DNA of 64,000 bases, taken from Nocardioides soli. Lineage in GTDB: Bacteria > Actinomycetota > Actinomycetes > Propionibacteriales > Nocardioidaceae. The stretch covers positions 1,488,001 to 1,552,000 of the forward strand of contig NZ_JACHWR010000001.1 of the NCBI RefSeq assembly GCF_014191495.1. The letters are read 5' to 3'. The notes below the pieces were generated by a model that was not told where the DNA came from, searched no databases, and saw only the letters and a program-made list of their open reading frames with translations. A program made the position numbers and the translations under genes. Positions 28,303 through 38,004 of this stretch are shown piece after piece (within the stretch, counting starts at the first letter, position 1; the number at the start of each line of letters is the position of its first letter).

Positions 28303-29760
28303 ATGCCCGAGCCCACCGCTGACCTGACCACCCGATCCGGCGCGTCCGCCGGCGTGGTCTCTCACTGGCTGGCACAGGAGGAGAAGATCGACCCGTCGGT
28401 GCTGCGGCGGCGCCCGCGCCTGGACGGCGACCGCGAGGCGGACGTCTGCATCGTCGGCGCCGGCTACACCGGCCTGTGGACGGCGTACTCGCTGCTCCGC
28501 AAGGACCCCGGGCTCGACATCGTGGTGCTGGACGCCGAGTTCGCCGGGTACGGCGCCTCGGGCCGCAACGGCGGCGCGGTGATCGCCCAGCTCAACGGGT
28601 CGCGGGAGTACTGGGACTCGATCGGCGGCCCCGGCGCCGGCGTCCGGATGGAGCGCGCGGTCCAGGCGACCGTCGACGAGGTCGGCAAGACCATGGCGGC
28701 CGAGGACCTCGGCGCCTTCGTCAAGGGCGGCGTGGTGATCTCGGCGCGCAACCAGCTCGAGGCGAAGCGGCTCAGGGGTTCGGTCGAGGAGGACCGCGCC
28801 CACGGCTTCACCGAGGAGGACTGCGTCTGGCTCGAGGCCGGCGCCGCCGCCGAGCGGATCGGGGTGGCCAACCAGCTGGGCGCCCGGTTCAGCCCGCACT
28901 CGGCGACCATCAACCCCGGCCGGCTGGTCCGCCGCCTCGCCGACCGGGTCGAGGCTGCCGGAGCCCGGATCTACGAGGGCACCCCGGTCACCTCGATCAC
29001 CCCGCGCTCCGGAGGCCAGGCGGCCGCCGCACACACGCCGTACGGCACGGTGCGGGCGAAATGGGTCGTGCGCGCGACCGAGGCCTACACCGAGAGCATG
29101 AGCAGCCATCGCCGCCGGCTGATCCCGGTGCGCACCTCGATGATCGTCACCGAGCCGCTCGACGACGCGACGTGGGCCGAGCTGGGCTGGGAGCGCCACG
29201 AGACGCTGCTGGCGCTGCACCCCTTCCTGCACCTGCAGCACACCGAGGACCGCCGGATCACCATCGGCGGCGCCGACAACCGGCTGCCGTACCGCTACGG
29301 CTCCAAGCCCTCCCCCGACGGGAACGCCCTCCCGGTGGTCGAGGAGTACTTCCGCCAGCAGCTGGTCAAGCTCTTCCCGTCGCTGGCGGGTGCGCGCGTG
29401 GACCGCTCGTGGGCCGGGGTCTTCGGGGTCACCCGCAGGTGGGCACCGTGCGTCAACGTCGACCGCGCCGCCGGCACCGCGTGGGCCGGCGGGTATGTCG
29501 GCGAGGGCGTGGCCGCCTCCAACCTGGCCGGCCGGACGCTGACCGACCTGATCCTCGGGGAGGACACCGACCTGACCCGGCTGCCCTGGGTCGGCGAGCC
29601 GCCGCGGGGCTGGGAGCCCGAGCCGCTGCGCGCCGTCGGCGCCCTCGGCATCTGGGCGATCCGCGCCGTCGGCGACCAGGCCGAGGACCGCACCAACAAG
29701 CGCTCCCGCCTGGTGGCCTTCGCCAACAAGGTCTCCGGCTTCAGCGGCCACCTGGGCTGA
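28303..29760 (+). CDS. FAD-dependent amine/D-amino-acid oxidoreductase (DAO family)
   Basis: A 485-residue flavoprotein of the DAO superfamily, closest in layout to gamma-glutamylputrescine oxidase-type enzymes. The Rossmann FAD motif is VGAGYTGLWTAYSLL (from residue 51) and the next FAD contact GYGASGRNGG follows near residue 86. Near the C-terminus GGYVGEGVAASNLAGR binds the flavin again. It would oxidise an amine or amino acid to an imine with release of H2O2 or transfer to an acceptor. It begins 37 bases after the hydrolase, so it probably belongs to the same rightward operon. Confidence 0.82.
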   Translation: MPEPTADLTTRSGASAGVVSHWLAQEEKIDPSVLRRRPRLDGDREADVCIVGAGYTGLWTAYSLLRKDPGLDIVVLDAEFAGYGASGRNGGAVIAQLNGSREYWDSIGGPGAGVRMERAVQATVDEVGKTMAAEDLGAFVKGGVVISARNQLEAKRLRGSVEEDRAHGFTEEDCVWLEAGAAAERIGVANQLGARFSPHSATINPGRLVRRLADRVEAAGARIYEGTPVTSITPRSGGQAAAAHTPYGTVRAKWVVRATEAYTESMSSHRRRLIPVRTSMIVTEPLDDATWAELGWERHETLLALHPFLHLQHTEDRRITIGGADNRLPYRYGSKPSPDGNALPVVEEYFRQQLVKLFPSLAGARVDRSWAGVFGVTRRWAPCVNVDRAAGTAWAGGYVGEGVAASNLAGRTLTDLILGEDTDLTRLPWVGEPPRGWEPEPLRAVGALGIWAIRAVGDQAEDRTNKRSRLVAFANKVSGFSGHLG

Positions 29761-29804
29761 GCCGGGCGGCCTGCGGTTGGGCCTGGCGGGGCCGGGCCGC
29801 TGGG

Positions 29805-30297
29805 CGGCGGTGAGCTGGCAACCGAATCCTCGACGACTTCGGTTGCTGACCCACCGCCCCACGGTCAACCCACGCCCCGGCGGTGAGCAGGCAACCGAAT
29901 CCTCAGCGACTTCGGTTGCTGACCCACCGCCCCACGGTCAACCCACGCCCCGGCGGTGAGCAGGCAACCGAATCCTCGACGACTTCGGTTGCTGACCCAC
30001 CGCCCCACCGTCAACCCACGCCCCGGCGGTGAGCAGGCAACCCATTCCTCAGCGACTTCGGTTGCTCACCCACCGCCCCACCGTCAACCCACGCCCCGGC
30101 GGTGAGCAGGCAACCGCATCCTCAGCGACTTCGGTTGCTCACCCACCGCCCCACCGTCAACCCACGCCCCGGCGGTGAGCAGGCAACCCATTCCTCAGCG
30201 ACTTCGGTTGCTCACCCACCGCCCCACCGTCAACCCACGCCCCGGCGGTGAGCAGGCAACCGCATCCTCGACGACTTCGGTTGCTCACCCACCGCCG
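29805..30297. repeat. Tandem array of seven 73-bp palindromic repeats
   Basis: Units begin at 29805, 29878, 29951, 30024, 30097, 30170 and 30243, exactly 73 bases apart; the last is cut after about 54 bases. Each carries the arm GCGGTGAGCAGGCAACC (GCGGTGAGCTGGCAACC in unit 1) and an inner hairpin GCAACCGAA/TTCGGTTGC (perfect in units 1-3, mismatched in 4-7). Units 4 and 6 match each other, and 5 and 7 nearly so, pointing to a later 146-base duplication. The array fills the gap between the convergent oxidase and SDR genes; the flanks 29761-29804 and 30298-30326 hold nothing recognisable. Confidence 0.95.
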
Positions 30298-30326
30298 CAC
30301 CGCACCGGCGACGGGTGGACCGGCGC

Positions 30327-31112
30327 CTACTGCGGCGCGCGCACCTTCCGGCCGACCGTCACGCCGCCGTCGCTGTAGATGGTCTGGCCGACGACGAAGG
30401 ACGACCGGCGCGAGCAGAGCCAGACGACGACGTCGGCGATCTCCTGGGGGCGGGCGCCGCGGCCGAGCGGGATCGCGTCGAGCGCCGACGTCGCCCACAC
30501 CGGGTTCTTCGCCATCTCCTGCTCGATCATCGGCGTGCGGGTGAAGCCGGGGGCGACGGCGTTGATCCGGATGCCCTGCCCGGCGTGCTCCATCGCGGCG
30601 GCCTTGGTCAGGCCGGAGACGCCGTGCTTCGCCGCGCCGTACGCCGCGAGGGTGGCCTGGCCGGTCCGGGAGGAGACCGAGGCGGTGTTGACGATCACGC
30701 CGCTGCCCTGGGCGGACATGATCCGCAGCTCCTCGCGCAGGCAGAGGAAGACGCTGGTCAGGTTCGCGCCGATGATCAGGTTCCAGTTGTCCAGGTCGGT
30801 CTCGGTGATCCGAGTGGACCGCCCGGACGCGCCGGCATTGTTGTGCGCGATGTCGAGCCCGCCGAACCGGTCGACGGTGGCCGCCACCATCGCGGCCACG
30901 GCCCGCTCGTCGGTGACGTCGGCCTCGACGGAGTCGGCGAGGCCGCCGGCGGCCTCGATCAGCGCCACCGTCTCGGCCGCGCCGGCCGCGTTGAGGTCGG
31001 CGACCATCACCGAGGCGCCCTCGGCGGCCAGGGCGAGCGCGCTCGCCCGGCCGATCCCCGACGCGGCGCCGGTCACCAGCGCGACCCGGCCCGCGAACTC
31101 CTGCTCGGTCAC
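30327..31112 (-). CDS. Short-chain dehydrogenase/reductase (classical SDR)
   Basis: A 261-residue NAD(P)-dependent SDR. Cofactor motif TGAASGIG at residues 14-21, NNAG at 91-94, catalytic serine in TASVSS (about 145-147), Y158 and K162 of YGAAK. D39 after the second strand (VADLN) suggests NAD rather than NADP. It is the last gene of leftward operon II; GTG 31112 overlaps the stop of the upstream SDR by four bases. The alcohol or ketone substrate is unknown. Confidence 0.88.
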   Translation of the reverse strand: MTEQEFAGRVALVTGAASGIGRASALALAAEGASVMVADLNAAGAAETVALIEAAGGLADSVEADVTDERAVAAMVAATVDRFGGLDIAHNNAGASGRSTRITETDLDNWNLIIGANLTSVFLCLREELRIMSAQGSGVIVNTASVSSRTGQATLAAYGAAKHGVSGLTKAAAMEHAGQGIRINAVAPGFTRTPMIEQEMAKNPVWATSALDAIPLGRGARPQEIADVVVWLCSRRSSFVVGQTIYSDGGVTVGRKVRAPQ

Positions 31113-31993
31113 AGATCCGTCCCTTCGCCGGGCGGGGCGAGCCCCGCGTCGCGCCACCAGTCGGCGGCCTGCTCCTGCTCGCTGCGGCCCCGCGCCGCGG
31201 CGGTCGCGGCGAGGGCGTCGGCGCCCACCAGCCGGCGGATCGGGTGCACGTCGCGGTCCTCGATCGCGGCGACCACCGCGCGGGCCACGTCGGCCGGATC
31301 GGCGGCGGCTCCCCCGCCGGCGCGCATCGCCCGGTCGACGGCCGCGCCGAGGTCGGCGTACGCCGCCTCGACCTCGGCCCCGACCTGGCCGGGCGAGGTT
31401 GCTCGCGCGATCCGGTTGTCGCGGATGCGGGTGGCGTGGAAGCCGGGGTCGAGCTGGCGGACCCGGATCCCGAACGACGCGACCTCCAGCGCGAGGGCCT
31501 CGGAGAACGTGCCGAGCGCGTGCTTGCTGGCGGCGTACGCCCAGCGCAGCGGTCGGCCCGGCAGCCAGCCGTCGACCGACCCGATGTTGACGACGGTGCC
31601 GCCGCGGCGGGCGCGCATGCCCGGCAGCACCAGCCGGGTCATCGCCACCGCCGCCAGGAAGTTGGTGTCCATCACCAGCTCGAGCTCGGCGTCGGTGCTG
31701 GTCTCCACGGCGCCGAAGGAGCCGACGCCGGCGTTGTTGACCAGCACGTCGATCGCGAGCCCGTCGGCGGTCAGCGACCCGACCAGCGCGGCGGCCGCAG
31801 CCCGATCGCGTACGTCGAGCCGGGCCATCGAGATCAGCCCACCCGACGCCGCACTCGCGGCAGCCAGCTCCGTCGTACGCGAGCCCTCACGCACCGTCGC
31901 GACCACGCGCCGCCCGGTGCCGGCGAGCCCCACCGCGGTCGCCAGGCCGAGCCCGCTGCTGGCCCCGGTGACCATCGCGACAGGCGAGACCAT
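31109..31993 (-). CDS. Short-chain dehydrogenase/reductase (second SDR)
   Basis: A 294-residue SDR with TGASSGLG at residues 9-16, NNAG near 86-89, and catalytic S139, Y153 and K157 (NIGSVDG; WAYAASKHALG). The arginine-rich second strand (ATVREGSR) suggests NADP(H) preference, unlike the SDR encoded just downstream. Its start shares one base with the aminotransferase stop (TGATG). It has a longer C-terminal part than classical SDRs, similar to oxidoreductases acting on bulky substrates. Confidence 0.85.
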   Translation of the reverse strand: MVSPVAMVTGASSGLGLATAVGLAGTGRRVVATVREGSRTTELAAASAASGGLISMARLDVRDRAAAAALVGSLTADGLAIDVLVNNAGVGSFGAVETSTDAELELVMDTNFLAAVAMTRLVLPGMRARRGGTVVNIGSVDGWLPGRPLRWAYAASKHALGTFSEALALEVASFGIRVRQLDPGFHATRIRDNRIARATSPGQVGAEVEAAYADLGAAVDRAMRAGGGAAADPADVARAVVAAIEDRDVHPIRRLVGADALAATAAARGRSEQEQAADWWRDAGLAPPGEGTDL

Positions 31994-33354
31994 CAGGCCA
32001 GGACCGTGCCGACGAACTCGTCGAGGGCCGCGGTGTGCCGGTCGACGTCCGCCGCCGTCGTGGCGGGGCACATCAGCACCATCGAGTGGAACGGCGTGAG
32101 CAGGACGCCGCGGTTGAGCAGGAAGAGGTGCAGTGTGGCGTTCAGCAGCGGGTTGCGGGCCGCCTTGGCCTCGCCGCCGTTGCGCGGGACCGACGGCGCG
32201 AAGAGGTACTCGCACCGCGCGCCGAGCCGGGTCACGTGCCAGCCGAGGTCGTGCCGCGCGATGACCTCCTGCACCCCGGCCTCGCACCGCGAGGCGAGCC
32301 CGATCATGTGGTCGTACGCCGCGGGGGTCATCACCTCCTCCAGCACGGTCCGCATCACGTGCAGCGTGAGGGCGTTGCCGACCAGGGTGCCGCCGAAACC
32401 ACCGTGGCTGCTGCCGTGGTTCTCCTTGCGCGTGTAGTCGGTCAGCGTCCCGGCCATCTCCTCGGTCATCCCGTAGACCGCGGCCGGGATGCCGCCGGCG
32501 ATCGCCTTCCCGAGCACGAAGACGTCCGGGTCGAGGTCGTGGGCGCGGGTGTAGCCGCCCGGTCCGGTGGAGATCGTGTGCGTCTCGTCGATGATCAGCT
32601 TGGTGCCGGCCGCACGGGTGAGCTCGCGCAGCGCGTCGTGGTAGCCGTCGACGGCGGGCACGATGCCGATGTTGGTCATCGCGGGCTCGGCCAGCACGCA
32701 GGCGACGTCGCCGCCGGCGAGTGCCTTCTCCAGGGCATCGACGTCGTTGAACTCGACCACGGCCGAGACCCGGTCGAAGTCGACCGCGTTGCGCGAGACC
32801 CCCGGCTGCGGCTCGAGCCGGCCGTTCACGTCGACGACGTGGGTCTCGTCGACCGAGCCGTGGTACTTGCCGGCGAACACCAGCACCTTGTCGCGCCCGG
32901 TGGCCAGGCGGCACATCCGGATCGCGAACCGGTTGGCGTCGGTCGCGGACGTCGCGAGCTGCCACAGCGGCAGGCCGAAGCGCTCCTGGAGCAGCCGCCC
33001 GACGGCGTTGCCGTCGGCGGTGGGCAGCATCGCGGTGGCGCCGCGCCTGGCGTGCCGGATCATCGCCTCGCGCACCGCCGGGTGGGCGTGACCGAACATC
33101 GCGCCGGTGTCGCCCAGGCAGAGGTCGACGTACTCGTGACCGTCGACGTCGGTGACCTGCGCGCCGGCGGCGCCGCCCATGAAGAGCGGGTACGGCGTGG
33201 GCCAGTTGCCCATCCAGTGGAGCGGGACTCCCCCGGCCAGCGAGCGGCGACCCTCGACGGCCAGCTCGGCCGAGCGCGGCGTTCGGCGCCGGTAGCGCTC
33301 CTCCTCCTCGGCGAGCACCTGCTCCAGGCGGGCGGGGTCCATCGTTGCCGTCAC
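31993..33354 (-). CDS. Class III PLP aminotransferase, glutamate-1-semialdehyde-aminomutase-like
   Basis: A 453-residue fold-type I PLP enzyme. The Schiff-base lysine is K283 in VFVLGKAIAGG, with D256 in LIIDETHT contacting the PLP nitrogen; LCLGDTGAMFGHAHPAV near residue 80 is typical of the glutamate-1-semialdehyde aminomutase branch. Members outside haem synthesis act as transaminases on diverse amines, and with the SDRs and aldehyde dehydrogenase here a catabolic transamination is more likely than tetrapyrrole synthesis. The GTG at 33354 overlaps the amidohydrolase stop (GTGA); ATG 33342 is an alternative. Confidence 0.85.
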   Translation of the reverse strand: MTATMDPARLEQVLAEEEERYRRRTPRSAELAVEGRRSLAGGVPLHWMGNWPTPYPLFMGGAAGAQVTDVDGHEYVDLCLGDTGAMFGHAHPAVREAMIRHARRGATAMLPTADGNAVGRLLQERFGLPLWQLATSATDANRFAIRMCRLATGRDKVLVFAGKYHGSVDETHVVDVNGRLEPQPGVSRNAVDFDRVSAVVEFNDVDALEKALAGGDVACVLAEPAMTNIGIVPAVDGYHDALRELTRAAGTKLIIDETHTISTGPGGYTRAHDLDPDVFVLGKAIAGGIPAAVYGMTEEMAGTLTDYTRKENHGSSHGGFGGTLVGNALTLHVMRTVLEEVMTPAAYDHMIGLASRCEAGVQEVIARHDLGWHVTRLGARCEYLFAPSVPRNGGEAKAARNPLLNATLHLFLLNRGVLLTPFHSMVLMCPATTAADVDRHTAALDEFVGTVLA

Positions 33355-35000
33355 AGTCCGGGTCCTCCTCGGTGGACGCCGCCGACGTAGGTCGCGGCGA
33401 CCGTCAGGGCGTGCAGCTGGTGCTCGTCGATGGTGAGCGGGTCCTCCTCCAGGACCACCAGGTCGGCCAGCTTGCCCGGCTCGACGGTGCCCTTGAGGTG
33501 GTCGGTGTGCTCCTGGTACGCCGCCTCGACGGTCCAGGCGCGCAGCGCCTCCTCGCGGCTGACCCGCTCGTCGGGACCGCTGACCGTGCCGCTCGCCCGC
33601 GACTCGCGCAGCACCAGGCACTCCACGCCCTGGCGCCAGTCCGGGTCCGAGACGGGTGCGTCCGAGGTGTCGGCCACGTGCAGCCCGGCGTCGATGAGAC
33701 TGCGCATCGGCGAGCTGTAGCCGGCGCGCTCGTCGCCGTACGTCGCGACCAGCGCGTCGGCGACGCTCCACTTGATCAGCGCGTTGGTGTTGGCGCAGTA
33801 GCCGTGCTCGGCCATCCGTCGGGCCGTCTGTGGGCTGAGCAGGTTGGCGTGGATCAGCGCGTGCCGCGCGTCGGCCCACGGGTCGGTCTGGTGTGCGGCG
33901 ACGAACGCGTCGACCGCGGCGTCGCAGGCCCGGTCGCCGGTCGCGTGGACCTGCACCTGGAGCCGGGCCCGGTGCAGGTGCTCGATCATCCCGCCGAGCT
34001 CGGTCAGGCGCGCCTCGTCGGTCTCGCCGTCGGTGAGCAGCGAGCCGTGGCAGCCCTCGCCGTACGGCCGCGAGGTCCAGGATGTGCGCAGCGGCGGGAT
34101 GCCGTCGGCGAACAGCTTGGCGCCGGCGATCCGGAGCACGTCGTCCCCGAGGCCGGTCGCCATCCCGCTGAAGCCCAGGGCGCGCTCGATCTCGCCGGCG
34201 TTGTTGGGCAGTCCGAGCCCGGCCCAGTGCAGCAGCACGGCGACCCGCATCGGGAGCCCGCCGGCGTTGTGCATCCGAACGTACTGCCGGAGCAGCTCCG
34301 GCCCGACCATCGGGTCGGTCACGCTGGTGACGCCGAGGTCGAGCAGCTGCCGCATCGCGGCGTCGACCGCCGCGTCGGCCTCCGCCGGGCTGGGCTGCGG
34401 CAGCGCGGTCATCATCAGGTCGCCGGCCGACTCGATCAGGTAGCCGGTGGGCTCACCGTCGGCGTCGCGCAGGATCGTGCCGCCCTCGGGATCCGGCGTG
34501 GCGGCAGTGATGCCGGCCGCGGCGAGGGCCAGGCTGTTGGCCCAGACGGCGTGCTCGGAGAAGTGCACCAGGACGACCGGATGCTCCGGGCTGACCGCGT
34601 CCAGCTCCTGGCGGGTGGGCCAGCGGCCACCGAGGTCGCTCATCCGGGCCTCGTACCAGCCGTGGCCCTTGACCCAGCTGCCGACCGGCCGCTCGGCGAC
34701 CCGCCGGGCGACGGCGTCGACCGCCTCCCCGACCGAGGTCGCGAGGCTCAGGTCGATCGAGTACTCCGGCCGGTTGGCCGCCCACATCGCCAGATGCAGA
34801 TGCCCGTCGTGGACGCCGGGGATCACGGTACGGCCGTCGAGCTCGACGACCTGCGTCGCCGGACCGCGCAGGCCGGCGACGTCCGCCGCCGAGCCCACCG
34901 CCGCGATCCGACCGTCCCGCACCGCCACCGCCTGGGCCACCGACGAGGCCGGATCCAAGGTTCGGATCGTGCCGCCGGTCAGGATCAGGTCAGCGGTCAT
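33351..35000 (-). CDS. Amidohydrolase family 3 protein (YtcJ/NfdA-like)
   Basis: A 549-residue metal-dependent amidohydrolase. The metal motif HDGHLHL (H67 and H69) follows a small N-terminal beta-sandwich; ALIHANLL and VADTSDAPVSDP later supply further metal ligands and the catalytic aspartate. YtcJ-type enzymes hydrolyse N-formyl or amide bonds. Cytoplasmic, no signal peptide. It overlaps dppF by 11 bases and the aminotransferase by 4, so it is embedded in operon II between the importer and the processing enzymes, which suggests it acts early on the imported substrate. Confidence 0.87.
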   Translation of the reverse strand: MTADLILTGGTIRTLDPASSVAQAVAVRDGRIAAVGSAADVAGLRGPATQVVELDGRTVIPGVHDGHLHLAMWAANRPEYSIDLSLATSVGEAVDAVARRVAERPVGSWVKGHGWYEARMSDLGGRWPTRQELDAVSPEHPVVLVHFSEHAVWANSLALAAAGITAATPDPEGGTILRDADGEPTGYLIESAGDLMMTALPQPSPAEADAAVDAAMRQLLDLGVTSVTDPMVGPELLRQYVRMHNAGGLPMRVAVLLHWAGLGLPNNAGEIERALGFSGMATGLGDDVLRIAGAKLFADGIPPLRTSWTSRPYGEGCHGSLLTDGETDEARLTELGGMIEHLHRARLQVQVHATGDRACDAAVDAFVAAHQTDPWADARHALIHANLLSPQTARRMAEHGYCANTNALIKWSVADALVATYGDERAGYSSPMRSLIDAGLHVADTSDAPVSDPDWRQGVECLVLRESRASGTVSGPDERVSREEALRAWTVEAAYQEHTDHLKGTVEPGKLADLVVLEEDPLTIDEHQLHALTVAATYVGGVHRGGPGL

Positions 35001-36063
35001 CGAGAGGGACTCCGTTCGTCATCGGCTCGTGGGCGTGGCAGGCGACGTGGCCACCGCCCGCGGTCGGACGCATCGGCGGCATCACCGTCCGGCAGACCGG
35101 CATCACCAGCGGGCACCGGCTCTGGAAGGGGCAGCCGGCCTCGGCACGCGGGTCGGCCGCGGGCGCGGCCGGCTCCTGCGCGTCCGGCCGCACGTCCTGC
35201 TGGGCCGCGTTCTGGACCGTCTTCTGGGCGGTCCGCAGCTCCCGGCGCAGCCGGCGGCGCTCCCGCTGAGCGTCGGGGTCCGGGATGGGGATCGCGGCCA
35301 GCAGCATCCGTGTGTACGGGTGGGCGGGTGCGGTGTAGACCTCCTCGGCCGGACCGGTCTCCAGGAGCCGGCCGGAGTACATGACGCCGACCTCGTCGCT
35401 GATGTGCCGGACCACGGCGAGATCGTGGGCGATGAAGAGGTAGGCGACCCCGAGCTCCTCCTGAAGGTCCTCCAGCAGGTTGATCACCTGACTCTGGGTG
35501 GACACGTCCAGGGCGCTGACCGGCTCGTCGCAGACGATCAGCCGCGGCTGCGAGGCGAGCGCGCGAGCGATCGCGATGCGCTGGCACTGACCGCCGGAGA
35601 GCTCCCAGGGGTAGCGCTTGCGGTGGTAGCCCGACATGCCGACCTGGTCGAGCAGCTGGTCGACCAGCCGGGACTCCTCCGCGGAGCTCGGCAGCTTGCG
35701 GTGCATCCGGATCGGCTCGAGCAGGATGTCCTCGATGCTCCAGCTCGCGTTGAGCGCGGTGGTCGGGTTCTGGAAGACCACCTGCACGGCGCGTCGGTAC
35801 GACAGCGGGCTGCGCCGGCCGAAGTCGGCGATGTCCTGGCCGTCGAAGACGATCGCGCCCTCGCTGGTGTCGACCAGCCGCAGGATCGCCCGCCCGATCG
35901 TCGACTTGCCGGAGCCGGACTCGCCGACCAGGCCGAAGGTCCGTCCGGGCTCGATGCGCAGGCTCACCCCGTCGACCGCCGGCCGCGGTGCGCCGCCACC
36001 GAGCAGCGAGCGCCGCGCGGCGTAGCGCACCGAGAGGTCCTGCAGGTCCAGCAACGCGGTCAC
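34990..36063 (-). CDS. Peptide/nickel-type ABC transporter ATP-binding protein (DppF/OppF type)
   Basis: A 357-residue ATPase with Walker [10 protein letters not shown] at residues 47-55, signature ELSGGQCQRIAIARAL, Walker B LIVCDEPVSALD and a C-terminal cysteine-rich tail (GCPFQSRCPLVMPVC ... VACH) typical of the OppD/OppF subfamily, where it can hold an iron-sulfur cluster. The linker before the cysteines is long and rich in Gln/Ala/Pro. It starts with GTG overlapping the permease-ATPase fusion by four bases. Confidence 0.92.
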   Translation of the reverse strand: MTALLDLQDLSVRYAARRSLLGGGAPRPAVDGVSLRIEPGRTFGLVGESGSGKSTIGRAILRLVDTSEGAIVFDGQDIADFGRRSPLSYRRAVQVVFQNPTTALNASWSIEDILLEPIRMHRKLPSSAEESRLVDQLLDQVGMSGYHRKRYPWELSGGQCQRIAIARALASQPRLIVCDEPVSALDVSTQSQVINLLEDLQEELGVAYLFIAHDLAVVRHISDEVGVMYSGRLLETGPAEEVYTAPAHPYTRMLLAAIPIPDPDAQRERRRLRRELRTAQKTVQNAAQQDVRPDAQEPAAPAADPRAEAGCPFQSRCPLVMPVCRTVMPPMRPTAGGGHVACHAHEPMTNGVPLDDR

Positions 36064-38003
36064 GGCGTCCTCACCTTCTCGGCCAGGTCCAGCTCGCCGG
36101 TGCGCACGCAGCGCACCGCACGGGAGTCGCCGACCAGGGCGATGCCCCCGGTGCCGCACCGGTCCACGGCGTGGGAGCAGCGCTCCTGGAACCGGCAGGC
36201 CGACGACCACTCCCACGGCGGGGGCACCCGGCCGGGGATCGTCGCCAGCCGCTGTCCCGTCGGCGCGTCGTTGACCGGGCTGGAGGCCAGCAGCGCCGCG
36301 GTGTAGGGGTGCTCCGGGTGCTTCAGCACGTCGGCGCAGTCGCCCCGCTCGACGATCTGGCCGGCGTACATCACCGAGACCGTGTCGCACATGTCCGCGA
36401 CCACGCCGAGGTCGTGGGTCACCAGGACGATGCCCATGCCGAACTCGTCCTGCAGGTCGATCAGCAGGTCGAGGACCTGGGCCTGCACCGTGACGTCGAG
36501 CGCGGTGGTGGGCTCGTCGGCGAGCAGCAGCTTGGGGTTGCAGGCCAGCGCCCGCGCGATCACGACGCGCTGGGCCATGCCGCCCGAGAACTGGTGGGGG
36601 TAGTCGCCCATGCGGCCGGCCGGGTCGGGTACGCCGACCAGACCGAGCAGGTCCTGGGCGCGCGCCTTGGCCTGGGCGCGGGTCATGCCGAGGTGGCGAC
36701 GCAGCGGCTCCATCACCTGGCGGCCGACCGTCATCGCCGGGTCCAGGGCGGTCGCCGGGTCCTGGAAGACCATGCCGACGTCGCGGCCGCGGATGTCGCT
36801 GAGCTCGCGGTCGGACCGACCGATCAGCTGCTGGCCGGCCACCTTGACCGAGCCGCGCACGATCCGTCCCGGCTCGGGCACCAGGCCCATCACGGCCCAG
36901 GCGGTCAGGCTCTTGCCCGATCCGGACTCGCCGGCCAGGCCGAGCGTCTCGCCCGGCGCCACCCGCAGGTCCACGCCGTCGACGACCACGGTCTCGCCGC
37001 CGTCGGCGGCCGGGAAGGCGACCACCAGGTCCTCGACCTCGAGCACCGGGGCGGGGCCGTCGGCGACCGGACGGTCGGCCCGCTCGGACACCAGGACCGG
37101 CGGCCGCTTGCGGCGCTTGCCGGTGGTGACGGCGCCCGAGTCGGGCCGCTTGATGATGGCGTCGGCGACGCCGTCACCGGCAAGGTTGACCGCGATCACC
37201 AGCAGGGTGATCGCCAGGCCGGCCGGGAAGGGCAGGAACGGCTGCCGGGCGAAGTACGCCTGGGAGTCGTGGAGCATCCGGCCCCAGCTGGGGTCCGAAG
37301 CGCTGGCGGCCAGGCCCAGGTAGCTGAGCTCGGCCTCGATGAGGATGATCGCGCCCAGCAGGACGGTGGTCTGCACGACCAGCGGGCGCAGGATGTTCGG
37401 CGTGATGTGCCGGGCGATGACCCCCCAGGATCGGACGCCGAGCACCTGCGCCGCCTCGACGTACGGCTCGTGCCGAGCGGCCTTGACCATCGCCCGGCCC
37501 AACGCGATGTAGCGGGTGCTGAAGACCAGGCCCAGGCCGATCATCGCGTGGGAGAGGCTGACACCGGTCACCGCGACGATGCCGAAGACCACGAGGATGG
37601 CCGGCAGCGCGAAGGCGACGTCGTTGGCGCGGCTGATGAACCGCTCCCACCGACCGCCGATGTAGCCGGCCGACATGCCGAGCGGGACGCCGATCACGAT
37701 CGAGATCGAGATCGCCTGCAGCATCGCGACCATCGACAGGCGGGTGCCGGCGATCACCCGGCTGAGGTTGTCCCTGCCGACCTGGTCGGTGCCGAGCCAG
37801 TGCTCGCCGTTCGGACCCTGGAACGCGTTGGCCAGGTCCTGGGCGTTGGGGTCGTAGGGGCTGATGAGCGGGGCGAAGATCGCCACCAGCACCATCATCA
37901 GGACGAAGAGCAGCGCGACGAACGGCACCTTCTGCCGCACCAGCCGGGCCAGGAAGCCCGGGCGTCGTGGAGCCTGTCGGGTCTCGCTCACTGTGTCACC
38001 CAT
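36060..38003 (-). CDS. Fused ABC permease and ATP-binding protein (DppC-DppD fusion)
   Basis: A 647-residue fusion. Residues about 1-295 form a DppC/OppC permease: six transmembrane helices, the periplasmic [21 protein letters not shown] segment and the EAA loop [21 protein letters not shown] charged linker (about 295-325, [18 protein letters not shown]) leads into a complete ATPase with GESGSGKS near residue 360, [27 protein letters not shown] and a terminal Cys-rich tail. Both ATPases and both channel halves of the importer are therefore present with four polypeptides plus the binding protein. Similar fusions occur in other actinobacteria. Confidence 0.92.
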   Translation of the reverse strand: MGDTVSETRQAPRRPGFLARLVRQKVPFVALLFVLMMVLVAIFAPLISPYDPNAQDLANAFQGPNGEHWLGTDQVGRDNLSRVIAGTRLSMVAMLQAISISIVIGVPLGMSAGYIGGRWERFISRANDVAFALPAILVVFGIVAVTGVSLSHAMIGLGLVFSTRYIALGRAMVKAARHEPYVEAAQVLGVRSWGVIARHITPNILRPLVVQTTVLLGAIILIEAELSYLGLAASASDPSWGRMLHDSQAYFARQPFLPFPAGLAITLLVIAVNLAGDGVADAIIKRPDSGAVTTGKRRKRPPVLVSERADRPVADGPAPVLEVEDLVVAFPAADGGETVVVDGVDLRVAPGETLGLAGESGSGKSLTAWAVMGLVPEPGRIVRGSVKVAGQQLIGRSDRELSDIRGRDVGMVFQDPATALDPAMTVGRQVMEPLRRHLGMTRAQAKARAQDLLGLVGVPDPAGRMGDYPHQFSGGMAQRVVIARALACNPKLLLADEPTTALDVTVQAQVLDLLIDLQDEFGMGIVLVTHDLGVVADMCDTVSVMYAGQIVERGDCADVLKHPEHPYTAALLASSPVNDAPTGQRLATIPGRVPPPWEWSSACRFQERCSHAVDRCGTGGIALVGDSRAVRCVRTGELDLAEKVRTP

Positions 38004-38004
38004 C

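Noticed and set aside
29805-30297. Possible CRISPR array
   Set aside because: The whole 73-base unit repeats, including the part that would be the spacer, and no cas genes are nearby. It is an ordinary tandem repeat of a palindromic element.
31993-33354. hemL (glutamate-1-semialdehyde aminomutase for haem synthesis)
   Set aside because: The sequence is only family-level and the gene lies within an import and catabolic operon with no other haem genes; a catabolic aminotransferase is a better call.
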